DNA of 36,629 nucleotides from assembly GCA_050258555.1 (NCBI GenBank), contig JBLMZA010000011.1, forward strand, positions 1 through 36,629. Reading direction: 5' to 3'. Each line of letters starts with the position of its first letter. Position 1 is the first letter of the stretch. The notes beneath the pieces were generated by a model, which did not search any database, was not told the DNA's origin, and saw nothing but the letters and a program-made list of their open reading frames with translations. This document shows positions 9,701-17,590 of this stretch, in pieces. This DNA comes from CAISDA01 sp050258555. GTDB taxonomy: Bacteria > Bacteroidota > Ignavibacteria > UBA10030 > UBA8401. A program made the position numbers and the translations under genes.

Positions 9701-9788
9701 GAAATCATACATCAACATGCCGAACAACACGTCGGTCACGTTCCTGAATCCGCGCGACTACATGTTCGGGCTCAGACTCAGCTTCTGA
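6741..9788 (+). CDS. TonB-dependent receptor with carboxypeptidase-like regulatory domain
   Basis: The 1015-residue protein starts at an ATG with AGGAG seven bases upstream; an earlier in-frame ATG at 6708 is less likely. A signal peptide (residues 1-22) is followed by a CarboxypepD_reg-like domain (about 24-105; GHVVDNDTGQPLVGVVVMI and GTYSILNVPPGTYSLRFSMIGY), a plug domain (about 110-225, including GGFNAEYGNVRSGVVNVITK) and a long TonB-dependent barrel ending in MFGLRLSF with terminal Phe. This is the SusC-like architecture used for energised uptake across the outer membrane. No SusD-like gene follows; instead it lies between a PorV-like protein and an exported protein of unknown function. 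Given the downstream GH30/PL5-like/GH88 genes, an oligosaccharide substrate is likely, but peptides or siderophores cannot be excluded from sequence alone. Confidence 0.9.
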   Translation: MRKVIVLMSLLAAYFSASVFAGTGGKIAGHVVDNDTGQPLVGVVVMITGTTMGASTDIEGTYSILNVPPGTYSLRFSMIGYTPVVVEGARVEIDLTNTVNVRLKPSTVEMEAVVVNAEHPVVTKDISSSQFDVRPVAVEAMPIQTITEALTLHAGIEQGADGIVIRGGGTNEVSFVVDGFALNDSRTNIPYSAVSLAATQEVQVLTGGFNAEYGNVRSGVVNVITKDGDKSSYSGMVNVGYRPAAPKHFGISLYDPNSYYNRPYTDPAVMWTGTKNGAWDLATQNSFPYFQGWNAVSKATLEDKDPNNDLTPEGAKRLWDWQRRRVGDIQKPDYSLDAAFGGPVPVVGPMLGNLRFYVSYFNERDMFVYPLSRDAFTDNHTMLKLTSDLGPGMKLTVMGLYGEQHSVSPYDWTTAPTGYMLRSQSEIADLLSSSDGMNALYMPERYSPSSVFRNTIGATLTHMLSPTTFYEVFVQRNQSRYSTYQAPMRDTSKIYSPVSGIFVDEAPYGYWGYSTGAIDGVMSTGGWMNLGRDKSVNSDLSVRLSLTSQLDKYNQVKAGFQYTYEDLDINSGTYSPSMSTWTRSMIYHVYPYRMAGYVQDKLEYEGFIANLGVRLDYSNPNSDYFDLGQFDPLYGQGLGNSIEKNATKQKAESEFYVSPRLGISHPITENSKLYFNYGHFLSEPSSTYRFRLQRESNGVVTYIGNPNMKLEKTVAYELGFEQNAFDMFLINVAAYYKDVTNQPGWIYYQNINTSVHYYKASNNNYADIRGFEATLTKVSGDWVSGFINYTYDVGTSGYFDLTSYYQDVNKQRSYLQQNPYQSKPHPQPYARANVVFRTPDTFGPMVMDSYLLGGWSLNVLASWRAGSYATYNPNSIPGVVDNVQWRDNYNVDLRFMKAFRMFGFECQAYLDIHNVFNFKSLNYAGFVDSYDYQDYLASLCFPWEEGDQKGNDRIGDYIPNGVAYDPLEPNPKNDPAITARNNARKDKKSYINMPNNTSVTFLNPRDYMFGLRLSF

Positions 9789-9823
9789 TCGTCATCCCGG
9801 GAAATGAGAAAAGGAGAATACCA

Positions 9824-11968
9824 ATGGTTATGAAACGTTTTCACTGTATTGTTCTTGTGAGTGCTGTGATGCTTCTTGCCTCGGCAGCGCCGGTGCGCTC
9901 GCAGGTGCCCGAAACGCAGAAGCGGTATGTGAGGGTCGGCTCGCTCCAGAGCCGCTTCACGGCCTTCGGCGCCGAACGCGCCTGGAACGACGTCTACTAC
10001 GAAGGACTGACCTGGCCGTCCGACTACCAGTATCAGGACAACGCCGTGATCGAGCGCACATGGATCGGCTGCCAGAACTTCACCGATGCGAAGCAGCAGC
10101 AGTGGGAGAATTACTGCGTCAACTTCGCGCAGACATTCGCCGGCATTTCGATCTTCCCGATGGTGCACAAGCAGGCATCGAAGATCGACCTGCCGATCGT
10201 GTACGTGGACGGCGTCGATGTCAACGGGCCCTACAGGAGCGAGATCGATGAAATCGATCCGAACCTGCCTGCCGACCGCGTCGTCACCAACGTCGTCAAC
10301 ACGTCGATGGGCGTGACGATGACGCGCAAGATCTATGCGTTCAGCCAGCAGTATCATGACAATTATTTCATCAAGGAGTATACGTTCAAGAACACGGGCT
10401 ATGTCAACGCGACGAACACGAAGGTGCTCAATCAGACGGTCAAGGGCTTCCGCTTCGGCTTCGGCGTGCGCTACAGCGTGAGCCGCGAAGGCGACATGCG
10501 CATCGGCGACGGCCAGTCCTACGGCAAGCACACCTGGGTGACGCGGCGCGGCGAGGATTATCTGCAGCACGCCAACGATAATCTCACCGAAGCAAGCCCG
10601 ATTCCGCAGTGGCTGCGTGCGGGATTCTGCTGGGCGGGTCAGTCGACGGTCAACACATTCGACAATATCGGCGGCCCCTTCAGAACCGGCGACGGCCGTC
10701 TGTGCGCCGTGCAGTTTGCCGGCATCGTGACGCTGCATGTCGATAAGGGCGCGAAAGACAAGAGCGACGATCCGCGTCAGCCCAACACGCTCGGCTGGCA
10801 TGCGGGCGACACCTATCCGGCGCTCGGCGATATGGGACTGGGCACGCTGCCGTTCCATGTCGATCTCTACAAGATGCTCTCCGGTGTTCCGTATAAGGGC
10901 GTCGGCAATCCGTCCGAGCGCATGGATGAAGTCTACATGGCCTCGAAGGTCGATCCCTGGCAGGTGCACAACGACGGCGGCGGAACGAACCTCTGGATCA
11001 ACTACGGTCCCTTCGATCTGGCTCCCGGCGACAGCGTCGTGATCGTGATGGCCGAAGGCGTTTCGGGCATCAACCGCGAGACGGCGCAGAGAATCGGCGC
11101 GCGCTGGAAGATGGCGTACGACAACGCGAGCGACAACGGACCGTTCACGCTGCCCGACGGTTCCACGACGACGAACAAGGACACATTCAAGGACAAGTGG
11201 GTCTATACGGGCAAGGATTCGATCATGCTCACATTCAGCCGGGCCAAGCGCAATTACGATGCCGGCTACAACATTCCGCAGGCGCCTCTGCCGCCGCCCT
11301 TGGTCAACATCGTTTCGGGCGGCGACCGCATCACGATCAACTGGGAAGCCAGTCCCTCGGCCTCGGAGCCCGGATTCGGCGGCTATAAGATCTATCGTGC
11401 CGTGGGCAAGCCGGACACCACGTTCGATGAGATCGCAAGCGTGGCGCCTGGCGTCTCGAGCTTCGAGGATGTGACCCCGCAGCGCGGCTTCTCGTACTAT
11501 TATTACGTGTCGGCATTCAACGACGGAAGCACGAACAGCACGGGCGCGGCCAACCCGTCCGGACGCCTCATGAGCAGCCGCTTCTATACGAAGACGAACC
11601 AGCCGGCCTATCTGCGCCGCAAGGCCGGAGAGACGATCCAGTCGATCCGCATTGTGCCCAATCCGTACAACATTGCCGCTCGGGATCTTCAGTTTCCGGG
11701 CGAACCCGACAAGATCATGTTCCTCAATATTCCGGGCCACTGCAAGATCGACATCTACACGGAAAACGGCGAATTGATCAACACGATCAGCCACGAGGAC
11801 GGAAGCGGCGATCATTCCTGGAACTCGATCACCTCGTCGCGGCAGGTGGTGGTGAGCGGCATTTACATCGTGCACTTCACCGTGACGGCCGATTACACCG
11901 ATCCGAAGACCGGCAAGGGCTACAAGAAAGGCGATACGGCCACGCAGAAACTGGTCATCATCCGCTAA
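9824..11968 (+). CDS. Large exported protein with FN3-like region and C-terminal sorting-like domain, function unknown
   Basis: The 714-residue product begins at an ATG with AGGAGA seven bases upstream and has a signal peptide ending near residue 27 (PVRSQ). Residues 28-480 contain no domain I recognise; they are rich in Trp, Tyr and Asn, as expected of a surface or glycan-contacting protein. Residues about 485-585 look like a fibronectin type III domain (PPPLVNIVSGGDRITINWEAS, then YKIYRAVGKPD and YYYYVSAFNDG). The C-terminus (about 608-714) starts with IRIVPNPYNIAARDLQFPG and continues as a FlgD/T9SS-like beta fold, but lacks the full NYPNPFNP consensus. As last gene of the cassette it lies just before a strong terminator. 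It may be the surface-exposed binding component of the receptor. Confidence 0.8.
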   Translation: MVMKRFHCIVLVSAVMLLASAAPVRSQVPETQKRYVRVGSLQSRFTAFGAERAWNDVYYEGLTWPSDYQYQDNAVIERTWIGCQNFTDAKQQQWENYCVNFAQTFAGISIFPMVHKQASKIDLPIVYVDGVDVNGPYRSEIDEIDPNLPADRVVTNVVNTSMGVTMTRKIYAFSQQYHDNYFIKEYTFKNTGYVNATNTKVLNQTVKGFRFGFGVRYSVSREGDMRIGDGQSYGKHTWVTRRGEDYLQHANDNLTEASPIPQWLRAGFCWAGQSTVNTFDNIGGPFRTGDGRLCAVQFAGIVTLHVDKGAKDKSDDPRQPNTLGWHAGDTYPALGDMGLGTLPFHVDLYKMLSGVPYKGVGNPSERMDEVYMASKVDPWQVHNDGGGTNLWINYGPFDLAPGDSVVIVMAEGVSGINRETAQRIGARWKMAYDNASDNGPFTLPDGSTTTNKDTFKDKWVYTGKDSIMLTFSRAKRNYDAGYNIPQAPLPPPLVNIVSGGDRITINWEASPSASEPGFGGYKIYRAVGKPDTTFDEIASVAPGVSSFEDVTPQRGFSYYYYVSAFNDGSTNSTGAANPSGRLMSSRFYTKTNQPAYLRRKAGETIQSIRIVPNPYNIAARDLQFPGEPDKIMFLNIPGHCKIDIYTENGELINTISHEDGSGDHSWNSITSSRQVVVSGIYIVHFTVTADYTDPKTGKGYKKGDTATQKLVIIR

Positions 11969-12003
11969 AGCATCGAAGACCATACCGCATTTCGCACACA
12001 AGG

Positions 12004-12036
12004 CCCCGTTCTTTCTCGAAAGAACGGGGTTTTTTT
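12004..12036 (+). terminator. Rho-independent terminator of the envelope cassette
   Basis: CCCCGTTCTTTC (12004-12015) pairs perfectly with GAAAGAACGGGG (12018-12029); in practice a four-base CTCG loop closes an 11-bp stem. It is followed by seven Ts (12030-12036). It lies 36 bases after the stop of the last cassette gene and separates the cassette from the glycosidase operon. Confidence 0.93.
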
Positions 12037-12055
12037 ATGGCGCCTCGAAAACCGC

Positions 12056-12084
12056 TTGAATTCCACGCCCGCAGATTCTATATT
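12056..12084 (+). promoter_or_regulatory. Promoter candidate of the glycoside hydrolase operon
   Basis: TTGAAT (12056-12061) and TATATT (12079-12084) are separated by exactly 17 bases, directly downstream of the preceding terminator and 51 bases before the first GH30 start. Position and fit make this the best-supported promoter in the window. Confidence 0.65.
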
Positions 12085-12134
12085 GTTTCTTCAGTTGCTC
12101 CGCCTTTTCCACGATGAAACACTATAGAGAATCC

Positions 12135-13559
12135 ATGAAACCGTTTTTCCGTCACACCGTTATTTCCCTCTGTCTTGTCGCCACGCTCGTTTCCTGCAAA
12201 TCCGATTCTGATAACGGCACCGGCAGCGGCTCCCAGCAGTCGTCGTACGAGTTCTGGCTGTCGAAGCCGGATAAATCGGCGATGTTCCAGAAACAGGCCG
12301 TCTCGCAGACGATCAACGCCGGGAATCCGACGGTGATCGAAGTCAACGAGCAGGAGACCTATCAGACGATCGACGGTTTCGGCTGCGCCTTGACCGGCGG
12401 CTCGGCAAAGCTTCTGAGCCTGATGAGCGCCGGCGCGCGCCAGGCGCTGTTGAAGGAACTCTTCGCCACAGACGGCGCCAATATCGGCATCAGCTATCTG
12501 CGCATCTCGATCGGCGCGTCCGATCTCGACGACCATGTGTTTTCCTATGACGATCTTCCCTCGGGATCGACCGACACGGCGATGGCGCACTTCAGCCTCG
12601 ATCCCGACCGGACGATGCTCATCCCGGTGCTGAAGGAGATCCTGGCGATCAATCCCACGATCAAAATTCTCGGTTCGCCCTGGTCGGCGCCCGTGTGGAT
12701 GAAGACGAACAAAAATTCCGTGGGTGGAAGCCTCCTGCCGCAATACTATGCGGCCTATGCGAAGTATTTTGTGAAGTACATACAGGAGATGAAAAAGGAA
12801 GGCATCCGCATCGATGCGATCACGGTGCAGAACGAGCCCTTGCACGGAGGGAACAATCCGAGCATGGTGATGCAGGCTTCCGAGCAGGCGTCATTCATCA
12901 AGAACAATCTCGGTCCGGCGTTCGCCGCCAATGCGATCGACACGAAGATCATCATCTACGACCACAACGCGGACAGAACCGATTATCCCATCACGGTCAT
13001 GAATGATCCGGGAGCGAAGAAGTACATCGACGGGTCGGCATTCCATCTCTACGGCGGATCGATCAACGATCTGGCCAAAGTCCAGGCGGCGCATCCCGAC
13101 AGGAATCTGTATTTCACCGAACAGTGGATCGGCGGACCCGGCAACTTTTCGAACGATCTCGGATGGCACATCAAGAATCTCTTCATCGGCGGAACGATGA
13201 ACGGATGCAAGACCGTGCTGGAATGGAATCTCGCGTCCGATCCCGGCTACAGCATCCATACCGACGGAGGCTGCACGGAGTGTCTGGGTGCCGTCACGCT
13301 TGCGGGCGATGCCGTCATCCGGAATTCGGCCTATTACATTCTGGCGCATGCCGCGAAATTCATCCGGCCCAATGCCGTGCGCATCGGTTCGACGATGCCC
13401 GGCACGCTGCTCAACGTCGTCTTCAAGAATGCGGACGGAAGGAAAGCCGCGCTCGTGTTGAACGACGGATCCGCAACGCAGGTCTTCAAGATCAAAGACG
13501 GCGCGAAGGAAATCGTGACGGCGCTTTCCGCGGGCGCCGTCGGCACATACGTCTGGTAG
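12135..13559 (+). CDS. GH30-family glycoside hydrolase lipoprotein (first GH30)
   Basis: The product is 474 residues from the ATG at 12135, a start giving a compact lipoprotein signal with lipobox LVSC (Cys21); an in-frame ATG at 12114 adds seven residues. GH30 enzymes are retaining clan-A glycosidases acting on beta-glucans, glucuronoxylan or glucosyl-lipids. The TIDGFGCALTGGSA start of the barrel, the LGSPWSAPVWMK block, the acid/base Glu234 in VQNEP and the nucleophile Glu329 in YFTEQW are all in place, followed by a C-terminal beta-sandwich. Subfamily and linkage cannot be set by eye. It opens a four-gene operon with a PL5-like protein, GH88 and a second GH30, so the target is probably a uronic-acid-bearing glycan. 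It has no T9SS tail, so a membrane-anchored location is expected. Confidence 0.9.
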   Translation: MKPFFRHTVISLCLVATLVSCKSDSDNGTGSGSQQSSYEFWLSKPDKSAMFQKQAVSQTINAGNPTVIEVNEQETYQTIDGFGCALTGGSAKLLSLMSAGARQALLKELFATDGANIGISYLRISIGASDLDDHVFSYDDLPSGSTDTAMAHFSLDPDRTMLIPVLKEILAINPTIKILGSPWSAPVWMKTNKNSVGGSLLPQYYAAYAKYFVKYIQEMKKEGIRIDAITVQNEPLHGGNNPSMVMQASEQASFIKNNLGPAFAANAIDTKIIIYDHNADRTDYPITVMNDPGAKKYIDGSAFHLYGGSINDLAKVQAAHPDRNLYFTEQWIGGPGNFSNDLGWHIKNLFIGGTMNGCKTVLEWNLASDPGYSIHTDGGCTECLGAVTLAGDAVIRNSAYYILAHAAKFIRPNAVRIGSTMPGTLLNVVFKNADGRKAALVLNDGSATQVFKIKDGAKEIVTALSAGAVGTYVW

Positions 13560-13572
13560 GAGGGAGATTCCC

Positions 13573-14787
13573 ATGATCAATCGACGGATTCTGGCTTTCT
13601 GTCTCACACTCGTTCTTTGTGAAGCAGGCTTTGCGCAGGTGCGCATCAGTTCCTATGATGCCGACGCGGTCGTGCGCGCCCGCGAGGCTTGGCGCACGGG
13701 GGCAACGGAATTGAAGCCGGCGCTCGATCGGCTGAAACAGGATGCCGATAGTGCACGAGCCCTTCCGCTGCATTCGGTGATGGAAAAATCGCAGACCGCC
13801 TCGAGCGGGGACAAGCACGACTATATGAGCCTGGCGCGCTACTACTGGCCCGATTCGGCGAAGCCCGGCGGGCTGCCGTATGTGAGCAGGGACGGCGTTC
13901 CGAATCCCGAAATCTTGACGATCACCGACGCGACGTATTTTGCGGAGATGGTCGAGACTGCCAATACGCTGGCGCTGGCTGCGTTCATCTTCAATGATGA
14001 ACGCGCGGGCGCGCGCGCCGCAGCGGTGCTTCGCACATGGTTTCTTGATACGGCAACGGCCATGAATCCGAATCTCGAACATGCCCAGCTCGTGAAAGGC
14101 ATGGATGACGGCAGGCCCGCGGGCACGATCGAGACGCGCGATATCGGACTCGCCTTCGATGCCGCCGGACTCCTCAGGGCCGCCGGATCCAAGTCATGGA
14201 CGAGCCGCGACCAGGAGGGATTGGAACGCTGGGCGAAGAAGTATCTTCTGTGGCTGACCACATCGAAGCGCGCCATTGCGGCATCGAAGTTCGAGAACAA
14301 CATCGCCATCTGGTTTGCCGTGCAGGCAGGCTCCGTGGCGCTCTTTGCCGGCGACACGACGGCCGCGCGCGCAATCCTGCTCAATGCGCGCTCGCTTGCC
14401 GTGGACCGGCAGATCGAGCCCGACGGCTCTCAGCCGCAGGAGCTCAAACGCACGATTTCGGCGCACTACGTGCTCTTCAATATCGAAGCATTTTTCCGAT
14501 TGGCGGAACTCGCCGAACATGCGGGCATCGATCTGTGGAATTACCGCTCCGCAGACGGACGGTCGATCAAATCGTCGCTCGACTGGAATCTTCCTTTCCT
14601 GAAGCATGAGAAGGAATGGACCTGGAAGCAGATCAAGCCCTTCGACTGGGCCAATGAATATTACCGGATTCTCGAACAGGCATCGGTGAAGTTCGGCCAG
14701 CCCGAATACGGCAGGCTTGCCCGTCGCCTTGCAGGAAGCGCGATGAACAAAGACCGCATCCATCTCTATTATAGAACAGGCCTCTAA
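13573..14787 (+). CDS. Alginate-lyase-family (PL5-like, PF05426-type) exported protein
   Basis: The 404-residue protein has a signal peptide ending near residue 22 (CEAGFAQ) and an all-alpha alginate lyase domain across most of its length. Family blocks include FAEMVETANTLALAAFIFND (about 123-142), the ENNIAIWFAVQ block (241-251) and DGSQPQELKRTISAHYVLFNI (about 284-304), where the Arg/Tyr pair normally takes part in beta-elimination. From memory of the family the second block usually reads NNHGTWYD, with a catalytic histidine; here that residue is Ile244, so activity or mechanism may be altered. A strong AGGAGGGAG ribosome binding site overlaps the stop of the preceding GH30 gene, pointing to coupled translation. 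With the GH88 gene next door, the expected role is lyase cleavage of a uronate glycan to unsaturated oligosaccharides. Confidence 0.82.
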   Translation: MINRRILAFCLTLVLCEAGFAQVRISSYDADAVVRAREAWRTGATELKPALDRLKQDADSARALPLHSVMEKSQTASSGDKHDYMSLARYYWPDSAKPGGLPYVSRDGVPNPEILTITDATYFAEMVETANTLALAAFIFNDERAGARAAAVLRTWFLDTATAMNPNLEHAQLVKGMDDGRPAGTIETRDIGLAFDAAGLLRAAGSKSWTSRDQEGLERWAKKYLLWLTTSKRAIAASKFENNIAIWFAVQAGSVALFAGDTTAARAILLNARSLAVDRQIEPDGSQPQELKRTISAHYVLFNIEAFFRLAELAEHAGIDLWNYRSADGRSIKSSLDWNLPFLKHEKEWTWKQIKPFDWANEYYRILEQASVKFGQPEYGRLARRLAGSAMNKDRIHLYYRTGL

Positions 14788-14792
14788 CCGAA

Positions 14793-15986
14793 ATGACACG
14801 ATCCGTTTCATCTGCAGCCGTGAAACTCGGCCTCATTGTGTGCGTGTGCGTGACGGCTCTTCGCGCACAATCGATCGAAGCGCTCACGCCGAACGTCTTC
14901 GAACGCGCCTCCGAAAAGCTCCGATTGAGCATCCGGGAGCTCGGCGCGGGCGATACCGTTCGCTATCCGCGCGCGACCAACGCCGACGGCACATGGAAGA
15001 CGATTGCGATCACAGACTGGACATCGGGATTTTTCCCGGGCTGCCTCTGGTACATGTATGAATACTCAAAGGATCCGTTTTTCAGGAGCGCTGCAGAAAA
15101 ATGGACGGAGCATCTTGAGTCCAATCAGTACTATACCGGCAACCACGACATCGGTTTCATGATCTTCAACAGCTTCGGGAACGGCTACAGGCTCACGAAG
15201 AATCCTGCGTACAAACAAGTGATCATGCAGGCCGCGCAAACGGCGCTCAAGCGCTACAATCCCCGTCTGGGCGTGATTAAGAGCTGGGATAATCCGATGT
15301 GGCAGTATCCGGTCATCATCGACAACATGATGAATCTCGAGCTGCTCTTCTGGGCGGTGAAAGAGGGAGCCGATTCATCACTCTACCGCGCGGCCATGAG
15401 CCACGCCGAGCACACGATGGCCAATCAGTTCCGCCCAGACGGCAGCACGTTTCATGTGGTGAACTATGATACATCGGACGGGCGCGTGCTCGGGAGGCAC
15501 ACGGCGCAGGGCTATGCCGACACATCGGTCTGGGCGCGCGGCCAGGCATGGGCGATCTACGGCTTCACGATGGCCTATCGTTTCACCAACGACAGGAGAT
15601 TTCTTGCAACGGCCGAGCGTGCGGCCGAATATTTTATCGGCCATTTGCCTGCTGACCATATTCCGTACTGGGATTTCAAGGCGCCTTCGATTCCCAATGA
15701 GCCGCGCGACGCATCGTCGGCGGCAATCGCCGCCAACGGGCTTCTGGAATTAAGCACATATACGAAGTCGAAGGATGCCCAGCGGCGCTACAGGGAGAAC
15801 GCCGAAGCCATGATCCGCGCTCTGTGCCAATTCCCGTATTCGACCGAAGGCAGCGCATCGCGCGGCCTGACGCTGCACTCGGTCACAAGCAAGCCTGCCA
15901 ATGCGGAAGTCGATGTGACGCTCATCTATGCCGATTATTATCTGCTGGAAGCGCTCCTGAAGTATCCGCATCTGATTCGGAAATAG
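14793..15986 (+). CDS. GH88 unsaturated glucuronyl hydrolase
   Basis: This 397-residue protein has a signal peptide ending near residue 25 (LRAQ) and an (alpha/alpha)6 barrel of the GH88 family, which removes the 4,5-unsaturated uronic acid left by polysaccharide lyases through hydration of the double bond. The TDWTSGFFPGCLWYMYE block (74-90), catalytic Asp119 in NHDIGF and Asp177 in IIDNMMNLELLFWA match the two essential aspartates of characterised unsaturated glucuronyl hydrolases, with nearly the same spacing. RGQAWAIYGF and SSAAIAANGLLEL are further family blocks. It starts five bases after the PL5-like gene stop, so the two are cotranscribed and form a lyase/hydrolase pair. Substrate may derive from glucuronan, alginate, glycosaminoglycan or another uronate polymer. 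Confidence 0.92.
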   Translation: MTRSVSSAAVKLGLIVCVCVTALRAQSIEALTPNVFERASEKLRLSIRELGAGDTVRYPRATNADGTWKTIAITDWTSGFFPGCLWYMYEYSKDPFFRSAAEKWTEHLESNQYYTGNHDIGFMIFNSFGNGYRLTKNPAYKQVIMQAAQTALKRYNPRLGVIKSWDNPMWQYPVIIDNMMNLELLFWAVKEGADSSLYRAAMSHAEHTMANQFRPDGSTFHVVNYDTSDGRVLGRHTAQGYADTSVWARGQAWAIYGFTMAYRFTNDRRFLATAERAAEYFIGHLPADHIPYWDFKAPSIPNEPRDASSAAIAANGLLELSTYTKSKDAQRRYRENAEAMIRALCQFPYSTEGSASRGLTLHSVTSKPANAEVDVTLIYADYYLLEALLKYPHLIRK

Positions 15987-16054
15987 CAGTAGTGAGTTGT
16001 TTCTCTTTCATTCATTCATCATTTTCCAATTTTTTGTTGTCGGGACTAATTTCC

Positions 16055-17500
16055 ATGAAGCGATCCGTTCTCCTCGTTCTTTGCTGTTTCAGTGTTGCCA
16101 TGCTCTCTGCCGGGCCAAAGTCCGCGCAGAAAGCCAGGCGCGAACAAGTGACCATCTATACCACCGCAGAAAACACGCACGACCGGCTTGCGAAGACCGG
16201 CACGAAAGCATTCGCGCCGGCGGTGCAGCCGCTTGAAACCGAAATCTGCATCTTCGTCAATCCCGAAAGCACGTTCCAGACATTTCTCGGCATCGGCGGA
16301 GCGATCACCGACGCATCGGCGGAAGTGTTCGCGAAGCTGCCCGAGCCGCGGCAGAAGGAATTCCTTGCCGCGTATTTCGACCGGGAGCAAGGCATCGGCT
16401 ACACGCTTGCGCGCACGACGATACACAGCTCCGATTTCAGCAGCGAGATGTACACGTATGTGAAGGAAGGCGACAAGGCATTGAAGACGTTTTCCATCGA
16501 TCACGACAGGAAGCAGCGCATCCCCTTGATCAAACAGGCGATCAAGGCCGCGGGCGGCACGCTCATGCTCTATGCGAGTCCGTGGAGTCCTCCGGCATTC
16601 ATGAAGGACAATCATTCGATGCTGCAGGGCGGCAGGCTTCTGCCCGAGTATGCGAAGAGCTGGGCTTTGTATGTGACGAAATTCATCAAGGCCTATGAGG
16701 CTGAAGGCATGCCCATCTGGGGCATCACCGTGCAGAATGAGCCCATGGCGCGCCAGCGCTGGGAATCGTGCATCTTCACGGCGGAAGAGGAGCGCGATTT
16801 CCTGAAGAACCATCTCGGACCCACGATGAAGAAGGAAGGGCTCGGCGCCAAAAAGATCATCGTGTGGGATCACAACCGCGATCTCATGAACCAGCGCGTC
16901 AACACGATCTTCGCCGATCGCGAGGCATCGGCGTATGCCTGGGGCACGGGATTCCACTGGTATGAGACGTGGGCGGGCGGAAAGCCGATGCATGAGAACG
17001 TGAAGGCCGTGCACGAGGCCTACCCGTCGAAGCACCTGATCTTCACCGAAGGCTGCGTTGAAAAATTCGATCCGGAAAAATACCAGTTCTGGCCGAACGC
17101 CGAACGCTACGGAAGCGCGATCATCAACGATCTGAACTGCGGCACGGAAGGCTGGACCGACTGGAACATTCTTCTGGATGAAAAGGGCGGACCGAATCAC
17201 GCCGAGAATTTCTGCTTCGCGCCCGTGCATGCCAATACATCAACAGGAGAGCTGATCCTGACGCCCTCCTATTATTACATCGGGCATTTCTCGAAATACA
17301 TCCGTCCGAATGCGAAGCGCATCTCCTCGGTTGCGAGCCGCAGCCAGCTTCTGACGACATCGTTCGCCAACGCCGACGGATCGATCGCCACCGTGATCAT
17401 GAACCAGTCCGATGCGCCCGTCACCTATAAGCTCATGGTCGGCGCACAGGCGGTTGAAGAGACGATTCCGGCGCACGCGATACAGACGGCCGTCTATTAA
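16055..17500 (+). CDS. GH30-family glycoside hydrolase (second GH30, glucosylceramidase-like)
   Basis: Started at the ATG at 16055, which opens a signal peptide (MKRSVLLVLCCFSVAMLSAG), the protein is 481 residues. It is a clan-A GH30 enzyme more like the GBA/glucosylceramidase branch than its neighbour: FLGIGGAITDASAEVF (78-93), YASPWSPPAFMK (173-184), acid/base Glu229 in ITVQNEP, nucleophile Glu332 in LIFTEGC, and the WDWN-like stretch GWTDWNILLDEKGGPNH. The frame is open back to 15824, but that part overlaps the GH88 gene and has no signal-like start. The two GH30 proteins are divergent, so they probably cut different linkages or act at different steps on the same glycan. It is the last gene before a terminator shared with the converging kinase. 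Confidence 0.9.
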   Translation: MKRSVLLVLCCFSVAMLSAGPKSAQKARREQVTIYTTAENTHDRLAKTGTKAFAPAVQPLETEICIFVNPESTFQTFLGIGGAITDASAEVFAKLPEPRQKEFLAAYFDREQGIGYTLARTTIHSSDFSSEMYTYVKEGDKALKTFSIDHDRKQRIPLIKQAIKAAGGTLMLYASPWSPPAFMKDNHSMLQGGRLLPEYAKSWALYVTKFIKAYEAEGMPIWGITVQNEPMARQRWESCIFTAEEERDFLKNHLGPTMKKEGLGAKKIIVWDHNRDLMNQRVNTIFADREASAYAWGTGFHWYETWAGGKPMHENVKAVHEAYPSKHLIFTEGCVEKFDPEKYQFWPNAERYGSAIINDLNCGTEGWTDWNILLDEKGGPNHAENFCFAPVHANTSTGELILTPSYYYIGHFSKYIRPNAKRISSVASRSQLLTTSFANADGSIATVIMNQSDAPVTYKLMVGAQAVEETIPAHAIQTAVY

Positions 17501-17524
17501 CAGTACGCAGGGCCGTACAAAGAC

Positions 17525-17565
17525 AAAAGGCAGACCCGCCGCGATTGGCGAGTCTGCCTTTTTTT
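17525..17565. terminator. Bidirectional terminator between second GH30 and ROK kinase 2
   Basis: AGGCAGACCCGCC (17528-17540) pairs with GGCGAGTCTGCCT (17547-17559) with one mismatch around a six-base loop. AAAA precedes the stem and seven Ts follow it, so it can work for the plus-strand operon and, less strongly, for the minus-strand kinase. Both genes converge on it (stops at 17500 and 17591). Confidence 0.88.
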
Positions 17566-17590
17566 CTGTACAGCCCGAGCCGGATTTCTA

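Noticed and set aside
9758..12001. Minus-strand frame of about 747 codons opposite the FN3-like exported protein
   Set aside because: It runs through the cassette gene and almost to the terminator, has shadow-like composition and lacks a ribosome binding site or domain.
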